A DNA stretch of 64,000 nt from an uncultured Eubacteriaceae bacterium (GTDB lineage Bacteria; Bacillota; Clostridia; Lachnospirales; CAG-274), in the NCBI GenBank assembly GCA_947086655.1, contig CAMTZM010000005.1, forward strand, positions 1 to 64,000, read 5' to 3'. This document shows positions 35,167-43,607 of the stretch, one piece after another. The notes beneath the pieces are model-generated. The model did not search any database and was not told the origin of the DNA. It worked only from the letters and a program-made list of their open reading frames with translations. A program made the position numbers and the translations under genes. How positions within the stretch are numbered: the stretch's first letter is position 1; every line of letters starts with the position of its first letter.

Positions 35167-35178
35167 ATTTGCTTTAAA

Positions 35179-37029
35179 TTATAAATTAGAAGAAAAGAAA
35201 TCTTTTACAGCTTTTGCCGATTTGCTGTCCATTGATTCCACATTGCAAATTTCCTCAAACGATGCTTTTCTTATTGCCTCTATTGAGCCAAAATGTTTCA
35301 TAAGATTTTTTCTTCTTGTTGCGCCTATGCCTTTAATATCGTCAAGTATAGATTTTATTTGATTTTTTTCCATAAGTTTTCTATGATATTCTATTGCAAA
35401 TCTATGAACTTCATCTTGTATACGTGTAATAAGCTTAAAGCCTTCACTATGGCTGTCAAATAATATTTCATTATTATCATATATAAGACCTCTTGTTCTA
35501 TGTCTGTCATCTTTAACCATACCGCATACAGGAATATTTAAGCCTATATCATAAAGCGCTTTTTTAACAACTTTAATTTGTCCTTTTCCTCCGTCAATAA
35601 AAATTATATCAGGAAGTTTATTAAAGCCTTTTATTTTTTCTTCTCCGCTAATTTCCTTTTTATATCTTAAAAAGCGTCTTGTAATAACCTCATATATACT
35701 TGCGTAATCGTCTGGACCAAAAACTGATTTTATTTTAAACTTTCTGTAATCACTTCTCTTAGGTTTTCCTTTTTCAAAAACGACCATTGAACCTACCGAC
35801 TGTATTCCTTGTGTGTTTGATATATCATATGATTCTATTCTGCTAATATCAAAATCAACATTTATTTTTTGTTTTATTTCATTAACTGCGCCTATTGTAC
35901 GTCTTTCTTCTCTTTCCATTTGGTCTCCGAATTGTTCAAGAACGATTATAGCATTTTTTGAGGCAAGTTCAACAAGGCGGTGTTTTTCTCCTTTTTTAGG
36001 TGCTGTTATAGTTACTTTATGTCCTTTTACATCAGAAAGCCAGTTTGATATTAAATCACAATCGTGAATTTCCTCTTGAAGTACAATTTCTTTTGGAATA
36101 AATGGAGTGCCACCATAAAAGCGTTTTACAAAATCAGTCATAAACTCACTTCTTGTAACTCCGTCTGCATCATTTACAATAAAATGCTCTCTTCCAGTCA
36201 TTTTTCCGCCCCTTATAAAAAATACCTGTACTAAGGCACAACTTCCAGCACGAGCAAAAGCAATTACATCTCTGTCATCCATAGACATATTTTCAATAAC
36301 TTGTTTTTGGTCAAGTTTTTTTACTGCTGATATTTTATCCCTTATTTCAGCCGCTTTTTCAAATTCAAGATTTTCTGAGGCATTGTACATATCATTTTCT
36401 AATTCTTTGATTATAGAATTGTAATTTCCGTTTAAAAATTTTATAACTGAACTTATCATTTTATTATAGCTTTTTTCATCTATTTTTTTTACACAAGGAG
36501 CGAGACATTGTCCTATATGATGATTTAAACATGGTCTTTCCTTGTTAAAATCACGTGGAAATTTTTTCATACATCTTCTTAGAGGCCATATTTTATGTAT
36601 AAGTTCAACGGTTTCTTTTATTGCGTAAGAATTTGTGTAAGGTCCGAAATATTTTGCTCCATCTTTTTCATGCTTTCTTGTAATAAAAAGTTTTGGAAAT
36701 TTTTCATTTATTGTTACTTTTATATATGGATATGTTTTATCGTCTTTAAGCATTATATTATATTTAGGAGAATATTTTTTTATAAGATTGTTTTCAAGTA
36801 TTAAAGCCTCAATTTCTGAATCTGTTACAATATATTCAAATCTATCTATATGTTTAACCATACTTATTACTTTAGGAGAGTTGTTTGAAGAATTTTGAAA
36901 ATATTGTCTGACCCTGTTTTTAAGTATTTTTGCTTTGCCAACATATATAACTGTATCATTAATATCTCTCATTATATAAACTCCCGATTTTTCGGGAAGT
37001 TTTTTTAATTCTTCTTTAATATCAAACAA
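35179..37029 (-). CDS. uvrC: Excinuclease ABC subunit C
   Basis: UvrC makes both incisions in nucleotide excision repair. At 616 residues it is full length. The N-terminal GIY-YIG nuclease (SGVYIMRD..VIYVGKA), the UvrB-interacting UVR motif (LEFEKAAEIRDKI), the RNase H-like C-terminal nuclease (YDISNTQG..FIDGGKGQ) and the tandem helix-hairpin-helix end (IKGIGATRRKNLMKHFG) are all present. The start is TTG, 7 nt after AAGGAGG. It lies upstream of hprK on the same strand, a frequent Clostridia pairing. Confidence 0.95.
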   Translation of the reverse strand: MFDIKEELKKLPEKSGVYIMRDINDTVIYVGKAKILKNRVRQYFQNSSNNSPKVISMVKHIDRFEYIVTDSEIEALILENNLIKKYSPKYNIMLKDDKTYPYIKVTINEKFPKLFITRKHEKDGAKYFGPYTNSYAIKETVELIHKIWPLRRCMKKFPRDFNKERPCLNHHIGQCLAPCVKKIDEKSYNKMISSVIKFLNGNYNSIIKELENDMYNASENLEFEKAAEIRDKISAVKKLDQKQVIENMSMDDRDVIAFARAGSCALVQVFFIRGGKMTGREHFIVNDADGVTRSEFMTDFVKRFYGGTPFIPKEIVLQEEIHDCDLISNWLSDVKGHKVTITAPKKGEKHRLVELASKNAIIVLEQFGDQMEREERRTIGAVNEIKQKINVDFDISRIESYDISNTQGIQSVGSMVVFEKGKPKRSDYRKFKIKSVFGPDDYASIYEVITRRFLRYKKEISGEEKIKGFNKLPDIIFIDGGKGQIKVVKKALYDIGLNIPVCGMVKDDRHRTRGLIYDNNEILFDSHSEGFKLITRIQDEVHRFAIEYHRKLMEKNQIKSILDDIKGIGATRRKNLMKHFGSIEAIRKASFEEICNVESMDSKSAKAVKDFFSSNL

Positions 37030-37065
37030 TACTAAACCTCCTTAAGTAAAATATTGAAATTTTTA

Positions 37066-38340
37066 TTAATCCCTAACATTTACGTTTATATATTCGGATT
37101 TATATTTTGAATATACAATTTTTTGACTTCTATACAATCCATAATAACCTGAAACCATATAACTAACTGCAACGGCAAGTATAAAATATTTGCTTGCATC
37201 CATACCGAAAAGTTCAAATCCCAAAAGCAAAGACGATATAGGACAATTTGTAACTCCACAAAAAACGGCTATCATTCCAATAGCTGCACACAAAGAAGGC
37301 GATAATCCTGCTATATTTCCGGCAAGGCATCCAAATGATGCTCCCACAAAAAGTGCCGGAACGATTTCTCCACCTTTATAGCCTGTACCGAGAGTAAGCG
37401 CAGTAAAAATAATTTTCATTATAAAAGCATACCATACAACATTTCCTTCAACGGCTTTCTCAATAATTTCCATACCAGCGCCGTTATAGTCATTTGTACC
37501 AATTAAAAAAGTCAAAATTACAATACTTAATCCACCTATTATTATCTTTAAATAAACATTTCTTATGTATATTTTAAAAATATGTTCGCATTTATGAAGA
37601 ATTATGCAGAATAATACACTAACAGCAGCACAAAGAACAGATATGATAAAAATTTTTGTTCCGTTTATTAAATTAAATTCGGGTATAAAAGCAATATTAA
37701 ATTTTTCGACATCAGCAGAAAAAACAGAAGCTACACTTACACTTACAAGTGCCGCTATAACACAAGGAACAAGTGCCGAATAATACATAACTCCAACACT
37801 TATAACTTCCATTGAGAAAACTGCTGCTGCCATAGGAGTTTTGAATAAAGCAGCAAATGCTCCACTCATTCCGCACATAATAATTACATGTTTATCTTTA
37901 TCATCAAATTTGAATATATTTCCAAAAAAGTTTCCTATGCTTCCGCCTATTTGAAGTGCTGCTCCTTCTCTGCCGGCAGAGCCTCCAAAAAGATGAGTAA
38001 GTATAGTTGAAAAAAATATAAGAGGCATCATTTTTATAGGTACGTTTTTATCAGAATGAATTGAAGCAATAACTAAATTAGTATTTTGTTTTCCGGCTCT
38101 GTCAAATTTTTTATATATAAAAGCTATAACAACCCCAGCACACGGCAGAAATAAAATTGCATACCAATGGGAATTAAAAAATGTTTTTGAGCATGCAAGA
38201 AGAAAATAAAACAAACCTCCTATAAGTCCTGTAATTACGGCTATAAATACCGCAATTACAGACCAGCGAACAAGTATATACAATCGTTTTATTATATGTT
38301 CTGCAATTTTATAAATAATATTATCTTTATTCATTGTCAT
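37066..38340 (-). CDS. ClC family chloride channel or H+/Cl- antiporter
   Basis: This protein of about 425 residues has some ten to twelve membrane helices. The ClC selectivity motifs are visible: GGSAGREGAALQIGG (with the gating Glu of GREG) and GYKGGEIVPALFVGASFG; the helix near CGVTNCPISSLLLGFELF also fits. There is no C-terminal CBS pair. The start is uncertain: ATG at 38340 or 38334 both follow GCGGAG and overlap the upstream gene's stop, so the two genes are translationally coupled. Whether it is a channel or an exchanger cannot be told. Confidence 0.85.
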   Translation of the reverse strand: MTMNKDNIIYKIAEHIIKRLYILVRWSVIAVFIAVITGLIGGLFYFLLACSKTFFNSHWYAILFLPCAGVVIAFIYKKFDRAGKQNTNLVIASIHSDKNVPIKMMPLIFFSTILTHLFGGSAGREGAALQIGGSIGNFFGNIFKFDDKDKHVIIMCGMSGAFAALFKTPMAAAVFSMEVISVGVMYYSALVPCVIAALVSVSVASVFSADVEKFNIAFIPEFNLINGTKIFIISVLCAAVSVLFCIILHKCEHIFKIYIRNVYLKIIIGGLSIVILTFLIGTNDYNGAGMEIIEKAVEGNVVWYAFIMKIIFTALTLGTGYKGGEIVPALFVGASFGCLAGNIAGLSPSLCAAIGMIAVFCGVTNCPISSLLLGFELFGMDASKYFILAVAVSYMVSGYYGLYRSQKIVYSKYKSEYINVNVRD

Positions 38341-38575
38341 CTTGCTCCGCTGAAATTTCTTCAAATACATCTTGAGGATTGAATTTTCCTTGATTATTCT
38401 CGTTTTCTATTTCTTCAAGCAATTTATTTACGTCATCATCTTCATTGTCCTTATTAGGATATATCTTCCTTGTTTTTTCAAGAAGATTTAGTCTGTTTCT
38501 TTTTATAATACTTGATTTTTTGCCAAAGCTTCTTGTCCATGCCCTAAGTTCTTCCGGTGTTTTATCACGTTCCAT
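38327..38575 (-). CDS. Small acidic hypothetical protein upstream of the ClC gene
   Basis: I do not recognise this 82-residue protein. It has a basic first half (ARG/LYS-rich around FGKKSSIIKRNRLNLLEK) and a highly acidic second half. No membrane segment or signal is seen. An ideal AGGAGG site lies 9 nt before the ATG, so it is surely translated. Its stop overlaps the start of the ClC gene. Confidence 0.6.
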   Translation of the reverse strand: MERDKTPEELRAWTRSFGKKSSIIKRNRLNLLEKTRKIYPNKDNEDDDVNKLLEEIENENNQGKFNPQDVFEEISAEQDDNE

Positions 38576-38739
38576 TATTGTTTTCCTCCTAATAAATTTT
38601 GTTGTCAGATATATAACTTAATTTATTTTGAATAGTCTCAAGCGGGAGCTTGTACTCTCGCTGAAAATAAAAGCCTTATAAAAATAACTAATAAATTATA
38701 GACTTTTATATTAACTTAAAATATATTATAAAAGTTTAT

Positions 38740-39159
38740 TTACTTTTTGTCATCATTAAAAACAATTTCATCAATAATTTGTGCTGCATCTGAAATACAT
38801 CCTTCACATGAACGCAGTACTTTATTTGTACCAATACCTTTAAGTTCGCTGCAAATTGCAGAGCCGTTTTTTTCCTCAAAACGTTTTGCTATTTCTTTTG
38901 AAAGTTTATAGGTTTTAGCTTTTGTATTTGGATTATTCAAGTCTCCGCTTGAACTTTTAAGACCGGCAAGCATTACAGCCGCTGATATTGCTCCGCATGT
39001 ATATTTCATTCCTCCCATGCCTGAGCCAAAACCTTCAGCCATTTTAAAAACTGTTTCTTCGTCAATATTTGCCTTGTCGCTATAAGCGCATGCAACAGCT
39101 TGTGCGCAGTTATATCCTTTTTTTCGATTTTCTAAAGCTTTTTTTGCTCTCTCACTCAA
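38740..39159 (-). CDS. C_GCAxxG_C_C family putative redox protein
   Basis: This 139-residue protein matches the C_GCAxxG_C_C family (PF09719-type) by GYNCAQAVACAYSD, GFGSGMGGMKYTCGAISAAVML, CSELKG and the final CEGCISDAAQIIDEI. These spaced cysteines are thought to bind a metal or act in redox chemistry; the function is unknown. The start is TTG, preceded by AAAGGTGA and 6 nt. It is monocistronic. Confidence 0.8.
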   Translation of the reverse strand: MSERAKKALENRKKGYNCAQAVACAYSDKANIDEETVFKMAEGFGSGMGGMKYTCGAISAAVMLAGLKSSSGDLNNPNTKAKTYKLSKEIAKRFEEKNGSAICSELKGIGTNKVLRSCEGCISDAAQIIDEIVFNDDKK

Positions 39160-39339
39160 TTTGTATCACCTTTCCTTAAAATTGATATATATAATAAAAT
39201 ATGCTATTATAAAAAAAATTGCTAAAGATACGCCGGTTAATTTAAAATAAAAATAATTTATCATCTATTATATTTTGACTATAAATTTATTTTTTTAACT
39301 CAGCGTTTCTCAAAATATAATGAAAAAGGGGAATTTAAA

Positions 39340-40785
39340 ATGAAAAATACAATAATTCCATATTCAATTCCAGAAAAACAAGGACTTGATTCCCTCTATA
39401 TAAAAAACTTTATTACAAAATTAGAAAAAAATCAAGTAAATATACACAGCTTAATAATAATGTTAAATAATCACATTATAACAGAGGGTTATTATAGTCC
39501 TATAAAGCCTGATACACTTCAAAGAATGTTTTCAATAACAAAAAGTTTTGTATCTATTGCAGTAGGCATACTTGCTGATAAAGGAAAAATAGGGCTTGAT
39601 GATAAAATAGTTAATTATTTTCCGGATAAACTTCCTAAAAATCCGTCTAATGAAATAATGAAACTTACAATAAGAAATATGCTTAAAATGTCTGCTATTT
39701 ATGAAAAAACGACATTTAATGAAGAAAATGATATAGATTGGGTTAAAACATTTTTTACAACTGCTGCATCGCATAATCAAGGAACATTTTTTGCTTATGA
39801 CTCATCTGCTGCTCACATATTAGCGGCTCTTGTTGAAAAAGTTACAGGACAAAGTCTTATTGATTTTTTACGTGATTGTTTTCTTGATAAAATTGGTTTC
39901 TCAAAAGAAGCTTATATAATTAAAGACCCAAATGGATTTTCAATGGGAGGGTCTGGGCTTATGGCTTATACACTTGATATAGCGGCTTTTGCATATGCTG
40001 TTATAAACAAAGGTGTAATAAATGGAGAAACGGTTATACCTAAGTGGTATTTAGATGAAGCTACAAAAATTCAGATTGATACAAGAGTACATGCACAATC
40101 ACTTGAAGAAAGTTATGGATATGGTTATTATTTTTGGATATGCAGAGATAATTGTTTTGCCTGTTACGGACTTGCAGGGCAAATAATTTTATTTGCTCCT
40201 AATAAAAAGCTTGTGCTTATTACAACCGCTGATACGCAGCTTTATAAAGAAGAAACACAAAAGATATATGATATATTTTTTGATGAAATATATGATAACA
40301 TATCATCTTTACCATTAATGGAAAATGAAAAAAGATACATGGAATTAAATAAAAAAATAAAAAATTTAGAACTTATAACAGTTAAAGGAAACAAAAGTTC
40401 AGAAATTCTTTCATTTATGAATGATAAATTTTATGTACTTTCAGAAAACATATTGCAAATTGAAAAAATTAAATTGTTAATAGATAATGATGAAGGCAAA
40501 TTTTTATTTATTCAAAATAATAAAATACATACTATATATTTTGGAATAAACAAAAATAAAACAGAAACATTACCTTTAATTAAATATAAATATGCGGCAT
40601 CAGGAGCATGGATAGATAAAAATATATTTTTTATAAAGCTTAATATAATTGATGAGGAAATTTGCATAAAACAAATACAGCTTTGTTTTAATGAATTGAA
40701 TGTAACATTTATTTTAAAAAGCAAAGGCGGAAAAAAGAAATTTAATATAAATACAATAATAAACGGAGAAAGAGAATTTAATTAA
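39340..40785 (+). CDS. Serine hydrolase of the beta-lactamase class C/penicillin-binding fold
   Basis: This 481-residue cytoplasmic-looking protein (no signal peptide) has the SxxK motif SITKS at Ser66/Lys69 and a YxS-like YDSSAAH at Tyr153. The domain covers about residues 1-320, as in Beta-lactamase (PF00144) esterases. The remaining 160 residues are beta-rich, with repeated K/I/F patterns, and resemble the lipocalin-like tail of such esterases. The reaction is probably hydrolysis of an ester or D-amino-acid peptide; the substrate is unknown. AAAAGGGG precedes the ATG. The CYTH gene follows 29 nt later. Confidence 0.78.
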   Translation: MKNTIIPYSIPEKQGLDSLYIKNFITKLEKNQVNIHSLIIMLNNHIITEGYYSPIKPDTLQRMFSITKSFVSIAVGILADKGKIGLDDKIVNYFPDKLPKNPSNEIMKLTIRNMLKMSAIYEKTTFNEENDIDWVKTFFTTAASHNQGTFFAYDSSAAHILAALVEKVTGQSLIDFLRDCFLDKIGFSKEAYIIKDPNGFSMGGSGLMAYTLDIAAFAYAVINKGVINGETVIPKWYLDEATKIQIDTRVHAQSLEESYGYGYYFWICRDNCFACYGLAGQIILFAPNKKLVLITTADTQLYKEETQKIYDIFFDEIYDNISSLPLMENEKRYMELNKKIKNLELITVKGNKSSEILSFMNDKFYVLSENILQIEKIKLLIDNDEGKFLFIQNNKIHTIYFGINKNKTETLPLIKYKYAASGAWIDKNIFFIKLNIIDEEICIKQIQLCFNELNVTFILKSKGGKKKFNINTIINGEREFN

Positions 40786-40814
40786 TTTTTGATTTATAAA
40801 AAAGGTGATAATAA

Positions 40815-41291
40815 ATGAATAATGATTATATTGAAATAGAAAGAAAGTTTTTTGTAAATAAAATACCACAAGATTTAGAAAAATATGAAAGTTATAAAAT
40901 AACACAGGCGTATATTTCAAAAAGTCCGGCGATAAGATTAAGAAAAATTGACGATTTATTTTTTATAACATTTAAGTACGGAAAAGGTATAAAAAAAAAG
41001 GAATTTGAATGTGAAATAACAAAAGATGAATTTAATGCTTTATTAAATAAAGCGGAGTCAAAATTAATTGAAAAAACAAGATATTTAATACCACTTTATG
41101 GAAAATATGTAGCAGAACTTGATATTTACGATGGTTTTTTAAAAGGATTTGTAAATGTAGAAGTTGAGTTTAGCACTTTAATTGAGGCTGAAAATTTTAT
41201 TTTGCCTGACTGGTTTGGGAAAGATATAACTAATGATGTCAAATATAGCAACAGTTATATGTCATTTTATGGTTTAACTGACAAAAAATAA
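40815..41291 (+). CDS. CYTH domain protein
   Basis: This 158-residue protein starts with the CYTH signature EIERKFFV and shows the alternating charged strands of the triphosphate tunnel fold (AIRLRKIDD, FITFKYGKG, KKEFECEIT, KTRYLIPLYGKYVAELDIYDG, VNVEVEFST). Small bacterial CYTH proteins are usually inorganic tripolyphosphatases or adenylate-cyclase-like enzymes. The metal-binding acidic residues are present, so activity on a triphosphate substrate is likely. It ends about 10 nt before the spo0A promoter. Confidence 0.88.
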   Translation: MNNDYIEIERKFFVNKIPQDLEKYESYKITQAYISKSPAIRLRKIDDLFFITFKYGKGIKKKEFECEITKDEFNALLNKAESKLIEKTRYLIPLYGKYVAELDIYDGFLKGFVNVEVEFSTLIEAENFILPDWFGKDITNDVKYSNSYMSFYGLTDKK

Positions 41292-41300
41292 TTTTTCCTC

Positions 41301-41329
41301 TTGATTTTTTTAGAATGATGTATTATAAT
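41301..41329 (+). promoter_or_regulatory. Sigma-A type promoter of spo0A
   Basis: TTGATT (41301-41306), a 17-nt spacer and TATAAT (41324-41329) lie 70 nt before the spo0A start. No clear 0A box (TTTGTCGAA type) was seen. Confidence 0.6.
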
Positions 41330-41399
41330 AAATTCACTGGTACTTTTTACCATAATATGTAATTTACTTTTACTTATAAAAAAAATCGGAGGGATTATT

Positions 41400-42191
41400 T
41401 TGAATCAAAACAAATTAAAGGTTTTAATAGCAGATGATAACAAGGATTTTTGTGATGTTGTGAGCAATTATCTCGAAAAACAAGATGATATGGAAATAGT
41501 CGGAATAGCACATGATGGTGTAGAGGCTTATGACCAGATAATGCTTATTAAACCTGATGTTGCGTTATTAGATGGTATTATGCCTCGGCTTGATGGAATA
41601 GGCGTTTTGGAAAAGCTGAACGAATCCCCTGCTTCTGTTTCGACAATGTGTATAATGCTTACAGCTATGACACAAGAGAGGATAACGCAGAAAGCTTTTA
41701 ATCTTGGGGTTCAGTATTATATTGCTAAGCCTTTTGATATGGAACTTCTTGTTTCAAGAATACGCCAGCTTCGTGAAAAAATATCTTCCCCTAATAATAA
41801 AAACGGCTCTTTCAATTCCTTCGGAAAACATTCAGAGGTAGACCTTGAGACAAGAGTAACAAATATATTGCATGAAATAGGTGTGCCGGCTCATATAAGG
41901 GGTTATCATTATATGAGAGAGGCTATTTTAATGGCGATTAATGACATAGATGTTTTAAATTATATAACAAAGGAACTTTATCCATCAATAGCAAAAAAAT
42001 GCAATACAACTCCAAGCCGTGTTGAAAGAGCAATTAGACATGCCATAGAAGTAGCATGGAGCAGAGGTAAGGTTGATGCCATTGATAATCTTTTTGGATA
42101 TACAGTAAGTAATAATAAGGGAAAACCTACAAATTCAGAATTTATTGCACTTATAGCAGACAGATTACGTTTAGAGTTAAAAGCTGGCTGA
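41400..42191 (+). CDS. spo0A: Sporulation master regulator Spo0A
   Basis: This 263-residue response regulator starts sporulation. The receiver has ADDNKDF, the phosphoacceptor Asp in [13 protein letters not shown] (about residue 57) and Lys in YIAKPFD. The C-terminal DNA-binding domain is highly conserved, with the Spo0A signature helices [19 protein letters not shown] and [20 protein letters not shown] and the end [10 protein letters not shown]. The start is TTG, 6 nt after GGAGGG. Its presence makes this a spore former, or a close descendant of one. The split sporulation gene spoVB is one gene away. Confidence 0.97.
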   Translation: MNQNKLKVLIADDNKDFCDVVSNYLEKQDDMEIVGIAHDGVEAYDQIMLIKPDVALLDGIMPRLDGIGVLEKLNESPASVSTMCIMLTAMTQERITQKAFNLGVQYYIAKPFDMELLVSRIRQLREKISSPNNKNGSFNSFGKHSEVDLETRVTNILHEIGVPAHIRGYHYMREAILMAINDIDVLNYITKELYPSIAKKCNTTPSRVERAIRHAIEVAWSRGKVDAIDNLFGYTVSNNKGKPTNSEFIALIADRLRLELKAG

Positions 42192-42302
42192 AATTTGTAA
42201 AATTTATGGTGTCATATTGACATCATTTACAACATTTTAAAACAAAAATACCGTATAATAGTTTTTATAATCAATTTAGAATTATTATAGGGGGTGCAAA
42301 AT

Positions 42303-43076
42303 ATGAAAAAAACATTAAAAGTACTGTTAGTTTTATTTATTACAATACTATCTATAAGTGTTGTATTTGCTCATTCAGGCAGAACTGATTCAAACGGCGG
42401 ACATAAAGATAAAAATAATGTGAGCGGTTTAGGACCTTATCATTATCACTGTGGAGGATATCCGGCTCATTTACATCCAAACGGGGTATGTCCTTATAAA
42501 ACAAATTCAAATTCAGCATCTGGACAAGCTGTATCTGAACCAATAGATGTTAAAACATCTAATCCAGAACCTCCAAAGGTTGAAGAACCGGTAATTCAAA
42601 AACAATATTGTTCTTATACTACGGATAAGGCTTTTGTAAACGGAGAAGGTATACAGCTTTATATATTTAATGGAGAACTTTATGTTAAATGTTCAGATTT
42701 GAATGATTATGGTTTTGATGTTTCATATGATAGTGATATATCAAAAGTAGTAATAAAACGCAATACTGTTAAAGCTATGAACCCGCATGAGGTAATATCA
42801 TATCCAGATGGAAAAGGCGCATATGAAGTTATTAATACGAACATAAAGGTGTATGTTTCAGTAAATGGAGTTATTGAGGAAATACCGAGTTTTAATGGAT
42901 ATGGAAATATGTTTGCTGAATTTAAGTCTATTTTTAAAACAGAGGAATCAGAAGGCATGATTCAATATAAAACTGGTGTTGATATTCATATACTTGGACC
43001 AAATAAAGCAGAAACGATGAATTATTTTAAAGAACACGTTCAAAGTTTAATAGAGAAAGATGTTATTAATTTATAA
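42303..43076 (+). CDS. Secreted YHYH-motif protein
   Basis: This 257-residue protein has a signal peptide (ending VVFAHSG) followed at once by a small His/Cys-rich module: HSGRTDSNGGH, then GPYHYHCGGYPAHLHPNGVCPY. That module occurs in phage and Firmicutes surface proteins and probably binds metal. A Pro/Glu linker follows. The rest (about residues 100-257) resembles a copper-amine-oxidase-N or stalk-like beta domain (AFVNGEGIQLYIFNGELYVKCSDL). I start at ATG 42303 after AGGGGGTG rather than at the GTG within that site. A TGTCATATTGACA palindrome lies at 42211-42223. The function is unknown. Confidence 0.72.
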   Translation: MKKTLKVLLVLFITILSISVVFAHSGRTDSNGGHKDKNNVSGLGPYHYHCGGYPAHLHPNGVCPYKTNSNSASGQAVSEPIDVKTSNPEPPKVEEPVIQKQYCSYTTDKAFVNGEGIQLYIFNGELYVKCSDLNDYGFDVSYDSDISKVVIKRNTVKAMNPHEVISYPDGKGAYEVINTNIKVYVSVNGVIEEIPSFNGYGNMFAEFKSIFKTEESEGMIQYKTGVDIHILGPNKAETMNYFKEHVQSLIEKDVINL

Positions 43077-43125
43077 TTATATAAATAAGTGACGATACAA
43101 AAACTATATATATTATTATAATTTT

Positions 43126-43167
43126 AAAGCTTCTTACATATATCTAATATATGGAAGGAGCTTTTTT
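43126..43167 (+). terminator. Terminator-like hairpin that contains the spoVB ribosome binding site
   Basis: A 15-bp stem with two mismatches (43126-43142 with 43148-43164) is followed by TTTTTT and then, 2 nt later, the spoVB ATG. The GGAAGGAG ribosome binding site lies in the 3' arm. It can end transcription of the upstream gene and hide the start of spoVB translation. Confidence 0.6.
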
Positions 43168-43169
43168 AT

Positions 43170-43607
43170 ATGAAATCACAAAGTATAATAAAAGGTGCGC
43201 TTATACTTACTACGGCAAATATAATTACAAGAGTGTTAGGCTTTGTATATCGTGTTTATATGTCAAATGTAATAGGTGCAGAAGGCATGGGTCTTTATCA
43301 GCTTATTGTTCCTATATACATGCTTGTATGGAGCATTTCGTCTTCCGGTTTTACTACAACAATATCAAAATTAACGGCTCAGGAAAACGCTAAAAAAGAA
43401 TATGGAAATATAGGACGAATTTTAAAGCAATCAATGGCAGCGTCATTTTTAATTTCAATTTTTCTTGCGGTAATTGTATACATATTTTCAAATTATATAG
43501 CTGTTTCTATACTTAAAGACAACAGAGCAGAAATACCTTTAAAAGTAATTTCATTGTGTTTTCCTTTTATGGCAGCCGGTACATACATTACTATTTTGGT
43601 AATCTAA
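43170..43607 (+). CDS. spoVB: spoVB, 5' part (gene split by a mobile element)
   Basis: SpoVB is a MurJ-like member of the MOP flippase superfamily needed for spore cortex synthesis. This fragment holds the N-terminal four membrane helices (IIKGALILTTANIITRVLGF, VYMSNVIGAEGMGLYQLI and on). The genuine spoVB sequence runs to Gly137, codon GGT 43578-43580. The last eight codons before the stop (TYITILVI) belong to the inserted element. The remainder of the gene is at 51493-52623. Joined at GGT, the two parts give one continuous 512-residue protein with PFMAAGSCIRGCFLGM across the joint, of normal SpoVB length. In the present arrangement the gene is non-functional. Confidence 0.88.
   Translation: MKSQSIIKGALILTTANIITRVLGFVYRVYMSNVIGAEGMGLYQLIVPIYMLVWSISSSGFTTTISKLTAQENAKKEYGNIGRILKQSMAASFLISIFLAVIVYIFSNYIAVSILKDNRAEIPLKVISLCFPFMAAGTYITILVI
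43578..43602. other. Left junction attL of the spoVB element
   Basis: The core GGT is followed by A and a 21-nt arm (43582-43602, starting CATACATTACTA). Bases to the left are spoVB. The arm contains the last four codons of the recombinase gene, read from the other strand. Confidence 0.85.
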
